Shown here: piece by piece, positions 9,140 through 17,556 of the stretch | Layout of the letters: each line of letters opens with the position of its first letter | How positions within the stretch are numbered: the first letter of the stretch is position 1 | Assembly (NCBI RefSeq): GCF_051251085.1 | Contig: NZ_JBPCZH010000004.1 | Coordinates: 62,001-126,000, forward strand | Direction: 5' to 3' | Source: Cernens ardua | GTDB lineage: Bacteria > Pseudomonadota > Gammaproteobacteria > Pseudomonadales > Halomonadaceae | DNA length: 64,000 nt | Notes under the pieces: generated by a model | Seen by the model: only the letters and a program-made list of their open reading frames with translations | The model's database searches: none | What the model was told of the DNA's origin: nothing | Program-made: the position numbers and the translations under genes

Positions 9140-9550
9140 TTTTCAGACTGTGGAAAAAATTTTTTACAAATGTCCAAAATCAGCCTGTATCTCCCATGAA
9201 ATGGGCACCGAAAGACCTTTAACGTAAACGTTAACTACTACGTTAATAAGCAATGTACTCACCAGTAGATAAAGGGTGGATAATTCGCACTGTGGATAAG
9301 TGTACAATTCATTCACACCTTACCCACGCATCGTACCCAGCCCATCCGAGGTTTTTGCAAACGGTTATTATGCCTATAACATACTGTTTTTTATAAGGTT
9401 ATTGGATTTATGCACAAAAAACAGGGTATGTAATAGTAATCACCATAATAAAACTTCTTAAAAACATAAATCTTTTTTATATTATTTAGTAAATACACTT
9501 CCTGTTTTTCAATTTTCCTGTGTAAAACTCCTGACGGTTACCCACAGGCG
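9140..9550. other. oriC: Probable chromosomal origin of replication (oriC)
   Basis: The 665-bp non-coding stretch before mnmG holds a cluster of DnaA-box-like 9-mers (consensus TTATCCACA or its complement): TGTGGAAAA (9149-9157), GGTGGATAA (9275-9283), a perfect TGTGGATAA (9291-9299), TTACCCACG (9320-9328), TTATGCACA (9408-9416) and TTACCCACA (9538-9546). A very AT-rich tract (about 9420-9510) lies between the last two and could be the unwinding element. Adjacency to mnmG (gidA) with parAB nearby is the usual gammaproteobacterial origin setting. dnaA itself is not in the window. Confidence 0.78.
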
Positions 9551-9667
9551 CGCTATACTGCGCATCCATATTCAATGAACTTTTACAAATTCACTGACCC
9601 TTCTCATTGCTTTCCGCTTACGGAAGCGTTGAGGCGTCAGTGAATTTCCATGATTTGAGGTATCCAC

Positions 9668-11566
9668 GTGGATTATCCCGACCGTTTTGACGTTATCGTC
9701 ATCGGCGGTGGCCACGCAGGCACAGAAGCCGCACTAGCCGCTGCCCGAATGGGCGTTAACACGTTATTGCTGACACACAACATTGAGACTCTGGGTCAGA
9801 TGTCCTGTAATCCCGCCATTGGCGGGATAGGTAAAAGTCATCTGGTCAAGGAGATTGATGCGTTGGGGGGTGCCATGGCACTCGCCGCCGACAAGGGTGG
9901 CATTCAGTTTCGCGTACTGAACTCACGCAAGGGCCCTGCAGTTCGCGCTACACGTGCACAGGCTGATCGTATTCTGTACAAATCTGCTATTCGCACGATG
10001 CTGGAAAATCAGCCCAACCTTTCGATCTTTCAGCAGGCTGTCAGTGATCTGATCGTTGATGGCGATCGTGTAACAGGAGTTGAAACCCAGGCGGGGATAC
10101 GCTTCATGGCACAAACCGTTGTGTTATGTACGGGTACTTTCCTTGGCGGTGTTATTCATATTGGACTCGAACACCACAGTGGCGGGCGTGCAGGAGACCC
10201 AAGTGCTTCCGCTCTGGCTCAACGTTTGCGTGAACTGCCATTCAATGTCGCACGGTTGAAAACAGGTACTCCACCCCGCATTGATGCCAAAACCGTTGAT
10301 TTCAGCACGCTTCAGGTACAACCGGGTGATACACCGACACCGGTCATGTCGTACCTGGGCAACACTGACATGCATCCTCGACAGGTCAATTGTTTCATTG
10401 CCAACACCAATGAGCGCACACATGACATTATTCGCGGTAGTCTGGATCGCTCTCCCATGTACTCAGGTGTCATCGAGGGTATTGGACCACGGTATTGCCC
10501 TTCCATCGAGGACAAAATCCAGCGTTTTGCAGACAAAAACAGCCATCAGATCTTTATTGAACCGGAAGGTCTGACTACGCATGAACTTTATCCCAACGGA
10601 ATCTCGACATCGTTACCTTTCGATGCTCAGCTTGAATTGGTGCGTTCGATTGAAGGGTTCGAAAATGCGTTCATTACGCGCCCGGGATATGCCATTGAAT
10701 ATGATTTCTTTGACCCACGAGATCTGAAACACTCGCTGGAAACCCGTTTTGTCGAAAACCTCTTCTTTGCAGGGCAAATCAACGGCACTACCGGATACGA
10801 GGAAGCGGGTGCCCAGGGCCTGTTGGCAGGTTTGAACGCTGCACTGCGTGCTCAGGGCAAGGATGCATGGTACCCACGTCGTGACGAAGCCTATATCGGT
10901 GTGATGGTTGATGACCTGATTCGCTTGGGCACCCAAGAGCCCTACCGTATGTTCACCTCACGCGCCGAATACCGTTTGCTTTTACGTGAAGATAATGCAG
11001 ATTTACGCCTGACACCGAAGGGCCGTGAATTGGGTTTGGTTGATGATACTCGAATGGCCGCTTTTGAACGGAAAGTGAGTGCCATTGAACGCGAGCGTAC
11101 CCACTTGGCGAGCACCTGGATTCAGCCCAAAAGTGAAGAAGCGGGCATGTTATCCGGCAAAATCGGTGAATTGGGTAGGGAACATAACCTGCTCGATTTG
11201 CTAAAACGTCCTGAGCTGGTGTACTCGGACATTGCTCCGCTGAAACGGGGTGAACTCCCTGATATTGAGTTGGCAGCGGCTGAACAGGTCCAGATTCAGG
11301 CAAAATATCAGGGCTATATCGATCGTCAAACTGATGAAATCGAAAAGCTTAAACGTCACGAACAAACCCCGCTGCCAAGTGACCTTGATTATTCAAGCAT
11401 TGATGGATTATCCAACGAAATCCGTCAGAAGCTGGAACGTGCGAAACCCGGTACACTTGCTGAAGCTTCCAGAATTTCTGGGGTAACGCCTGCAGCTGTA
11501 TCGTTGTTATTGATTCAGCTGAAAAAACACCAGCGGGTCTCTACCACCAAGGTTAATGCAGGATGA
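9668..11566 (+). CDS. mnmG: tRNA uridine-5-carboxymethylaminomethyl modification enzyme MnmG (GidA)
   Basis: MnmG, with MnmE, installs the cmnm5 group on the wobble uridine of several tRNAs, using FAD. The 632-residue length is normal. The dinucleotide-binding GGGHAGTEAALAAARMG lies at residues 13-29, followed by SCNPAIGGIGKSHLVKEIDALGG, the family signature. The start is a GTG at 9668, preceded by TTGAGG (9655-9660). The start codon sits inside a 12-bp palindrome, ATCCACGTGGAT (9663-9674). The stop overlaps rsmG by 4 nt (ATGA), so the two are translationally coupled. Confidence 0.97.
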   Translation: MDYPDRFDVIVIGGGHAGTEAALAAARMGVNTLLLTHNIETLGQMSCNPAIGGIGKSHLVKEIDALGGAMALAADKGGIQFRVLNSRKGPAVRATRAQADRILYKSAIRTMLENQPNLSIFQQAVSDLIVDGDRVTGVETQAGIRFMAQTVVLCTGTFLGGVIHIGLEHHSGGRAGDPSASALAQRLRELPFNVARLKTGTPPRIDAKTVDFSTLQVQPGDTPTPVMSYLGNTDMHPRQVNCFIANTNERTHDIIRGSLDRSPMYSGVIEGIGPRYCPSIEDKIQRFADKNSHQIFIEPEGLTTHELYPNGISTSLPFDAQLELVRSIEGFENAFITRPGYAIEYDFFDPRDLKHSLETRFVENLFFAGQINGTTGYEEAGAQGLLAGLNAALRAQGKDAWYPRRDEAYIGVMVDDLIRLGTQEPYRMFTSRAEYRLLLREDNADLRLTPKGRELGLVDDTRMAAFERKVSAIERERTHLASTWIQPKSEEAGMLSGKIGELGREHNLLDLLKRPELVYSDIAPLKRGELPDIELAAAEQVQIQAKYQGYIDRQTDEIEKLKRHEQTPLPSDLDYSSIDGLSNEIRQKLERAKPGTLAEASRISGVTPAAVSLLLIQLKKHQRVSTTKVNAG

Positions 11567-12201
11567 GCCAGTCAATGCTACCCGAGGGGCTTGAGGCACA
11601 ATTACAGGCCGGGTTGGATGAGCTCGGTATTGTCACCGATGCTGCGACTATCGGGACGCTCGTTGACTATGTGGCGCTGCTCACCAAGTGGAACAAGGCT
11701 TTCAATCTGACGGCCGTTCGACATCCTGCCGATATGGTTAGTCGTCACCTTCTGGACAGTCTGAGTGTTTTACCCTGGGTGAAAGGCCCAAGGCTCCTGG
11801 ATGTAGGGTCCGGTCCCGGTTTACCGGGTATTGTATTGGCCATTTTACGGCCCGATATTGAGGTCACTCTGCTCGACAGTAATGGAAAAAAGGTACGCTT
11901 TCAGCGACAGGCTGTACTCGAACTCGGTTTGTCCAATGTGTTTCCGGTTCATTCGCGCATTGAAGAATTTGTTGATGAACAAGGCTTTGATCAGATTATT
12001 AGCCGTGCTTTCGCCTCGGTTGACACCTTTGTGGAGCTGACCCGTAGCCAACTTTCTCCGCAAGGTGAGTGGCTGGCGATGATGGGACGCATTGACTCTA
12101 CTCTGGATATTCCTGACGATGTACAAGAGCAGCAACGTATTGAGCTCAAGGTTCCCGGTGAATCAGCAGCACGACACCTGGTGCGGCTCGCAGTAAAATA
12201 A
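11563..12201 (+). CDS. rsmG: 16S rRNA (guanine-527-N7)-methyltransferase RsmG (GidB)
   Basis: RsmG methylates G527 of 16S rRNA with S-adenosylmethionine. The 212-residue protein carries KWNKAFNLTAVR near the start, the SAM-binding LLDVGSGPGLPGIVLAI (about 86-102) and ISRAFAS (about 146-152), all typical of the family. It starts within the mnmG stop (ATGA at 11563-11566) and is followed 55 nt later by parA. The order mnmG-rsmG-parA-parB is standard near the origin. Confidence 0.97.
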   Translation: MSQSMLPEGLEAQLQAGLDELGIVTDAATIGTLVDYVALLTKWNKAFNLTAVRHPADMVSRHLLDSLSVLPWVKGPRLLDVGSGPGLPGIVLAILRPDIEVTLLDSNGKKVRFQRQAVLELGLSNVFPVHSRIEEFVDEQGFDQIISRAFASVDTFVELTRSQLSPQGEWLAMMGRIDSTLDIPDDVQEQQRIELKVPGESAARHLVRLAVK

Positions 12202-12256
12202 TCACTAAAGTGAAAGTAACAGCCCAAGTAATAACCCAAGGCAAGGAAGATTAGTT

Positions 12257-13027
12257 TTGACTCATATCATCGCGCTCACCAACCAGAAAGGCGGGGTTGG
12301 CAAGACAACGACCGCAGTGAACTTGGCTGCCTCATTGGGAGCGCTGAAGCGTCGCGTATTGCTGATCGATCTTGATCCACAGGGCCATGCGACCATGGGA
12401 AGCGGGGTCGATAAGCACGATCTGGCAAAAGGGAGTATTTATGACCTTTTGTCCGGTGATCTGAGTGCCAGTGATATTATCGTTACCTGCAAGGAAGCCG
12501 GATATGATTTGCTCCCGGGGAATGGCGATCTCACGGCTGCTGAAGTCAATTTGCTGGATGTAGATGAACGCGAGCTTCAACTCAAGGAAGCACTTGCGCC
12601 GATCAAGCATCATTACGATGCCATTCTGATCGATTGTCCGCCGTCACTGAACATGTTGACAGTGAATGCTCTGACAGCATCAGATGGTGTGGTGATCCCG
12701 CTGCAATGTGAGTTCTATGCGCTGGAAGGGCTGTCAGCGCTGCTGGATACCATTGATCAGGTACGCGACAGCATCAATCCATCACTCGCGATCTATGGCA
12801 TCGTGCGGACCATGTACGATAACCGTATTAGTTTGACGCGTGATGTTAGCAAGCAGTTGCTCGATTACTTCGGTGACGATCTGTTGAAAACCGCGATTCC
12901 ACGTAATATTCGTGTGGCTGAAGCGCCGAGTCATGGTATGCCAGTGACAAAATATGCAAAACTGTCCCGTGGTAGCCATGCTTATCGTGTATTAGCGAAG
13001 GAATTGATCAAAAAACTGTCTTTATGA
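12257..13027 (+). CDS. parA: Chromosome-partitioning ATPase ParA (Soj)
   Basis: This is a 256-residue P-loop ATPase of the MinD/ParA group that binds DNA non-specifically and moves ParB-parS complexes during chromosome segregation. The deviant Walker A is NQKGGVGKTTTAVNLAAS (8-25), Walker A' is LLIDLDPQGHAT and Walker B is ILIDCPPSL. The start codon is TTG at 12257, supported by AAGGAAG (12243-12249). Unlike most gammaproteobacterial loci, parB does not follow directly; there is a 195-nt gap. Confidence 0.95.
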   Translation: MTHIIALTNQKGGVGKTTTAVNLAASLGALKRRVLLIDLDPQGHATMGSGVDKHDLAKGSIYDLLSGDLSASDIIVTCKEAGYDLLPGNGDLTAAEVNLLDVDERELQLKEALAPIKHHYDAILIDCPPSLNMLTVNALTASDGVVIPLQCEFYALEGLSALLDTIDQVRDSINPSLAIYGIVRTMYDNRISLTRDVSKQLLDYFGDDLLKTAIPRNIRVAEAPSHGMPVTKYAKLSRGSHAYRVLAKELIKKLSL

Positions 13028-13222
13028 TGGTAAGCTGCTATGGCACTGTTGAATAAATATTGATCAAATTTGTGCCGTAGTAGAAACGATTTTCAAAACG
13101 ATGATTTGAAAGTATAACGGTCATTGGGTGTGTTTCCGGAGCTTGGCTCTTGTGTTGGTGATTCACGTTTTTCAGTGGTTATGGTCTATGTGTAGGCCTG
13201 GTTTTAATGAGGAATTTTCTGC

Positions 13223-14431
13223 ATGACACGCAAGCGTGCACTCGGTCGTGGACTCGATGCTTTAATTGGCGCTCGCTCTCGCGCTCAAACCACTCATCAG
13301 GAAGTTCCCGTTACTCCTGATAAAACAAGCGTGTCGACAGAAGACGACTCTACGGTAGCCAAGCCAACGCCTGAGAAAACACCTGTACGTGCCGATAAGG
13401 GCGGAATTCGAGAAAAGTCGTCTTCTGCGGAAAAACATTCTTCAACAACTTCTTCAACTACACGTTCGAAAACTCCATCCAAAGCAGCGTCATCGCATAA
13501 ATCGTCTGCCAGTCAAGGTGGTTCGAAGATTTCAGCTAAAACGGAGCAACAGCCCCAGGTATCGGCTGAATCCTCAAATGAATCTGAGCTTTCCGAGAGC
13601 AAACCAACAGCCAGTAAAATTTCGACTGCCAATAAAACACCCATCGAGCAGGATGAACTGGTTCGGCTTTCCCTGGGTATCGTTTCTCGTGGACGTTTTC
13701 AACCACGTCGTGAATTCAATCAGGATCGATTGGAAGAGCTTGCCGAATCCATTAAAACGCGTGGGCTAATGCAACCCATCGTGGTTCGCTCTTTAACCGT
13801 TGCCTCGGGTGATCGTCCCCGTTATGAGATCATTGCAGGTGAACGTCGTTGGCGTGCGGCCCAATTGGCAGGGTTGTCAGTGATCCCTGCGATTGTCCGC
13901 GAGTTGGATGACGAAGCGGCACTGGCACTGGCACTGATCGAAAATATTCAGCGTGAAGACCTCAACGTCGTTGAAGAATCCCTGGCATTGAAACGTCTGA
14001 TGGATGAGTTTGAGCTTACGCAACAACAAACGGCAGAGGCAGTGGGTAAATCCAGAACGCAGGTAACCAATCTGCTACGCTTGCTTTCCCTTGAACCTGA
14101 AGTGCTGGGTATGCTGGAACGTCGTGAACTGGATGTGGGCCATGCGCGCGCGCTGCTGGCTTTAAAAGGCACACGCCAACGCCATACTGCCCGGGATGTT
14201 GTAGCCAAGGGTTTGACTGTCCGGCAAACAGAAGCATTGGTACGTCGATTGCTCAAACCGAAGAGTGAAGAGTTGCCGCGCAATAATGATGTGGCAAAAC
14301 TGGAACTACAATTGGGCGAATTACTCGGGGCCGCTGTCAAAATTGACCATGGCAAGACTGGCAAAGGCAGCGTTTCAATCAAATATTCCAGTCTGGATGA
14401 ATTGGACGGCATTTTGTCCCATATTCGCTGA
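13223..14431 (+). CDS. parB: Chromosome-partitioning protein ParB with long low-complexity N-terminal insert
   Basis: ParB is a CTP-dependent DNA clamp that loads at parS. The 402-residue protein is about 100 residues longer than usual. After the start MTRKRALGRGLDALIG, which matches the ParA-stimulating N-terminal peptide, comes a Ser/Thr/Lys/Glu-rich low-complexity stretch (about 20-145). The conserved nuclease-like CTP-binding domain follows with the ParB box G-E-R-R-W-R-A beginning at G206, then a helix-turn-helix (QQTAEAVGKSRTQVTNLLRLL) and a C-terminal dimerisation domain. No full parS (TGTTNCACGTGNAACA) was found in the window by eye. Confidence 0.95.
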   Translation: MTRKRALGRGLDALIGARSRAQTTHQEVPVTPDKTSVSTEDDSTVAKPTPEKTPVRADKGGIREKSSSAEKHSSTTSSTTRSKTPSKAASSHKSSASQGGSKISAKTEQQPQVSAESSNESELSESKPTASKISTANKTPIEQDELVRLSLGIVSRGRFQPRREFNQDRLEELAESIKTRGLMQPIVVRSLTVASGDRPRYEIIAGERRWRAAQLAGLSVIPAIVRELDDEAALALALIENIQREDLNVVEESLALKRLMDEFELTQQQTAEAVGKSRTQVTNLLRLLSLEPEVLGMLERRELDVGHARALLALKGTRQRHTARDVVAKGLTVRQTEALVRRLLKPKSEELPRNNDVAKLELQLGELLGAAVKIDHGKTGKGSVSIKYSSLDELDGILSHIR

Positions 14432-14812
14432 ATATTTTTTCAATCCAATAGGCTCAGGGTGCCAGATGAGATATACTATGCAGCGCTCTGAATATCAGTC
14501 CGCTGCTATTTGGACGGTGATTGTGGCTTAGGATTTTCTTATATTTTCGCTTGGGTTGTGGTGTTTTGTCGCGGTTGAGGAAAAAAATCGCTTTTTTTTC
14601 CTAATTCTCGCTGAAATTAGCATGTTTACGGCAATATTTTATTGATGCCACCTCCCCTCGACCTTTATAATCCCGCACAATTTTGTGGCCGACATTGATT
14701 TGTTTGGATTGACCGTCAAGGATTCTTCTCTGATTGATGAAATTGGGTGAAGAATTTAAGTGATCAATAAAATTGACATCAATGTTGGTTATTGATGTGT
14801 CTATGACTTCAA
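14432..14812. promoter_or_regulatory. Intergenic region between parB and the atp operon
   Basis: This 381-nt stretch holds no gene. A hairpin can form from AGGAAAAAAA and TTTTTTTTCC (about 14578-14601), a possible parB terminator, followed by a small CTAATT/AATTAG inverted repeat (14601-14620). The atp operon promoter should lie in the rest of the region, but I could not identify a convincing -35/-10 pair. Confidence 0.4.
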
Positions 14813-15247
14813 GTGAATGAGCACTCCATGAAAAGAGCGAGTTCCGCGGTGAAGATTCAACGTAAGCCGCGCGATACCCTACCTTTCAAATCCGTGTTGG
14901 TTCAGTTGGTGCTGGGCATCATCATTGTGGTTTTAACAGCACTGTTGGTGTCTCGTAGTGCTGCGGAAAGCGCCATGTGGGGTGGAATCGTCAGTATTGT
15001 TCCTGCCCTGTACTTCGCGCTCCGTTTTTTGCAGGCTTACTCCTCCAAAGGAGCTGCTCGATCGGTCGGTGTACTATATCGGGCAGAAGCAGGCAAGTTT
15101 GGTTTGACAGTGGTACTGTTCCTCGTGGTTTTTATACTGGTGCCGCCTTCAAACCCTGCTTTTTTCTTTTTTGCTTACATAGCGATTACGCTTGTTCAGT
15201 GGCTGGTACCCTGGCTACTGACACGTGTTTTTCGCTGTCGGATTTGA
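14813..15247 (+). CDS. atpI: ATP synthase accessory protein AtpI
   Basis: AtpI is a small membrane protein that assists assembly of the c-ring of F1Fo ATP synthase. The protein is 144 residues from the GTG at 14813, or 139 from the in-frame ATG at 14828; neither has a strong ribosome-binding site. Four hydrophobic segments follow a basic N-terminus (KIQRKPRDTLPFKSVLVQLVLG). It ends 9 nt before atpB and opens the atp operon, as in Pseudomonas and Halomonas. Confidence 0.88.
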   Translation: MNEHSMKRASSAVKIQRKPRDTLPFKSVLVQLVLGIIIVVLTALLVSRSAAESAMWGGIVSIVPALYFALRFLQAYSSKGAARSVGVLYRAEAGKFGLTVVLFLVVFILVPPSNPAFFFFAYIAITLVQWLVPWLLTRVFRCRI

Positions 15248-15256
15248 GGCGGATCA

Positions 15257-16069
15257 ATGGCTAGTGGTTCATCGTACATCGGTCACCATCTTGAAAACCT
15301 GACCCTGGGATATCTCCCGGGGCATGGCTGGTCCTTTGCGCACAGTACGGCTGATGTTAAAGCCATGGGCTTTTGGGCTATCAATGTTGATTCAATGTTA
15401 TGGTCGATAGTCCTTGGGGCTATTTTCCTTCTGATCTTCCGTGGTGTTGCCAAAAAGGCGAACACGGGTGTGCCGAAAGGCTTGCAAAACGTTGTCGAAT
15501 ATACGGTTGAATTTGTCAGCGGTTTTGTTCGTGACAGTTTTCAGGGCGAGAGCAAGCTTATTGCACCGTTGTCATTGACCATTTTTGTCTGGATTCTTTT
15601 GATGAACTCAATGGAATTCCTGCCAATGGACTTGATTCCCAGCATTGCAGGTTTGATGGGCATCGAGCATATGAGACCAGTACCGACCTCTGATCCGAAT
15701 ATCACCCTCGGTATCGCCCTAAGCGTTTTTGTACTGATTCTTTACTATAGTTTTCGAATCAAGGGTGTGGGCGGTTTTGCCAAAGAGCTCTCTTTCACAC
15801 CTTTCAATCACTGGTTGTTGATTCCCTTCAACCTGATTCTTGAATTGGTAAATTTGCTGGTCAAGCCGGTATCACTCGGATTACGACTGTTCGGTAACAT
15901 CTTTGCCGGCGATGTGATATTCCTGCTGATTGCAATGTTGCCCATTTGGGCTCAATGGCTGCTTGGTGTGCCGTGGGCTGTGTTCCACTTGCTCATTATT
16001 CCATTGCAGGCTTTCATCTTCATGATGCTCACCATTGTTTATCTGAGCCAGGCTCACGAACATCATTGA
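15257..16069 (+). CDS. atpB: ATP synthase F0 subunit a
   Basis: Subunit a forms the two half-channels for ions beside the c-ring. The protein is 270 residues with five to six membrane segments. The essential arginine is R210 in SLGLRLFGNIFAGD, the same number as in E. coli. The start ATG follows GAGGCGG. It is the second gene of the atp operon. Confidence 0.97.
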   Translation: MASGSSYIGHHLENLTLGYLPGHGWSFAHSTADVKAMGFWAINVDSMLWSIVLGAIFLLIFRGVAKKANTGVPKGLQNVVEYTVEFVSGFVRDSFQGESKLIAPLSLTIFVWILLMNSMEFLPMDLIPSIAGLMGIEHMRPVPTSDPNITLGIALSVFVLILYYSFRIKGVGGFAKELSFTPFNHWLLIPFNLILELVNLLVKPVSLGLRLFGNIFAGDVIFLLIAMLPIWAQWLLGVPWAVFHLLIIPLQAFIFMMLTIVYLSQAHEHH

Positions 16070-16206
16070 TGAACTCAACTATCGATCCCCAGGTATGTCA
16101 TAAGGGTATATCGAGAATCGATGAACGTCGTATGCAGCTAATACATGCTGTATGCATTTAACATCTGTTTTGTACTTAACCTAGCGTTACCCATAGGAGC
16201 TTCACC

Positions 16207-16434
16207 ATGGAAATGATCTACGTCGCTGCTTCGATCATGATCGGTCTTGGCGCACTTGGCACTGGCATTGGCTTCGGTGTTCTCGGCGGCAAACTGCTTG
16301 AGTCAAGCGCTCGCCAGCCTGAACTGAGCAACATGCTTATGTCTCGTGCGTTCCTGATGGCTGGTCTACTTGATGCTGTGCCGATGATCGGTGTTGGTAT
16401 CGGCCTGTATCTGATGTTCGCTGTCGCTGGCTAA
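16207..16434 (+). CDS. atpE: ATP synthase F0 subunit c
   Basis: This is the 75-residue, two-helix proteolipid of the rotating c-ring. The glycine-rich first helix (GLGALGTGIGFGVLGG) and the polar loop SARQPEL are standard. The ion-binding carboxylate is D56 in GLLDAVPMI. An Asp there, together with the lack of the Na+-type Glu/Gln pattern, suggests a proton-driven enzyme. ATAGGAGCTTCACC before the ATG gives a strong ribosome-binding site, in keeping with the high copy number needed. About 137 nt separate it from atpB. Confidence 0.97.
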   Translation: MEMIYVAASIMIGLGALGTGIGFGVLGGKLLESSARQPELSNMLMSRAFLMAGLLDAVPMIGVGIGLYLMFAVAG

Positions 16435-16515
16435 TCCTGCGGTGCCGGGTATCAGGATAAAACTCGCTCGGCTCTTAAGATTCCGGTAAACACGAATAGT
16501 CAAAGGTACATACCT

Positions 16516-16986
16516 GTGAACATTAACCTGACACTCATCGGACAGATGATCACCTTTGTGGTCTTTGTCTGGATCTGCATGAAGTATGTGTGGCCACCGA
16601 TTTCTGGCGCACTCGCAGAGCGTGAGAAGAAGATTGCAGAAGGATTGAATGCTGCTGATCGCGCGAAGGAAGAGCTGGATCGTGCTCAGGCTGAAGCCGA
16701 ACAGATCCTGCGTGATACGCGTGATGAGGCTGCAAAAATCGTTGAGCAAGCTCGCTCCCGCTCGAACAAGATGATCGAGGAAGCTCGTGATTCTGCCCGA
16801 GCTGAAGGCCAGCGCATGATCGATGAAGCGCATGCCCAGATCGAACAGGAGCTTCAATCTGCCAAAGAGGCATTGAGAGCTCAAGTGGGATCACTCGTCG
16901 TTCAGGGTGCCGAGAAGATTCTTGAGTCTTCGGTTGATGAGAAGAAACACGAAGATCTTCTCAACAAGCTTGCCGAAGAACTCTAA
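16516..16986 (+). CDS. atpF: ATP synthase F0 subunit b
   Basis: Subunit b is the peripheral stalk. The 156-residue protein has one N-terminal membrane helix (LIGQMITFVVFVWICMKYVW) and a long charged coiled coil rich in Glu, Ala, Lys and Arg. The start is GTG at 16516, out of the stretch ACATACCTGTGAAC, with a weak ribosome-binding site (AAAGG). It is followed by atpH after 11 nt. Confidence 0.96.
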   Translation: MNINLTLIGQMITFVVFVWICMKYVWPPISGALAEREKKIAEGLNAADRAKEELDRAQAEAEQILRDTRDEAAKIVEQARSRSNKMIEEARDSARAEGQRMIDEAHAQIEQELQSAKEALRAQVGSLVVQGAEKILESSVDEKKHEDLLNKLAEEL

Positions 16987-16997
16987 GGGGAACTCTG

Positions 16998-17540
16998 ATG
17001 GCACAGTCGAATCCCGCTACCATTGCCAGACCATATTCCAAGGCTGCCTTTGAGGCAGCTGTTGAAGGCAAGGCACTGGAATCCTGGTCTCGCGCGCTGG
17101 CGCTGCTGGCTTCTATAGTCAAGCAACCGCGTGTTGTCGAGGTCATTGAAGATCCTCGACTCAACGCCGAGCGTCAAGCCGAGATCATTATCCAACTCTG
17201 TTCTGACGAGCTGGAACCGAAAGTAAAAAACTTCGTCGTTCTCCTCGCAGAACATAAGCGGCTTCCCGTGCTGGACGAGATCCATGCGCAGTTTGAGGTC
17301 GCTCGAGATGAATACGAGCGCCGCGTCGAGGTTAATATCATTAGCGCCTATGCGCTTAATGAGGAGCAGCAAAACAAGCTGGCTCAAGCGCTTAAGAAGC
17401 GTCTCGATCGAGATATCTCTATCACCACTTCAGTAGACGACTCGCTTATCGGTGGTGTCATCATTCAGGCAGGCGATACCGTTATTGACGGTTCAGTGCG
17501 TGGACGATTGGCAGAACTGAAAGATGGTCTAAAAGTCTGA
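16998..17540 (+). CDS. atpH: ATP synthase F1 subunit delta
   Basis: Subunit delta joins the peripheral stalk to the F1 head. The protein is 180 residues; the opening IARPYSKAAFEAA and the C-terminal GGVIIQAGDTVIDGSVRGRLAEL are family markers. Spacing of 11 nt from atpF and 16 nt to atpA, with AAGGGG and TCAGGGG ribosome sites, shows the operon arrangement. Confidence 0.96.
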   Translation: MAQSNPATIARPYSKAAFEAAVEGKALESWSRALALLASIVKQPRVVEVIEDPRLNAERQAEIIIQLCSDELEPKVKNFVVLLAEHKRLPVLDEIHAQFEVARDEYERRVEVNIISAYALNEEQQNKLAQALKKRLDRDISITTSVDDSLIGGVIIQAGDTVIDGSVRGRLAELKDGLKV

Positions 17541-17556
17541 GGTCAGGGGACATGGC

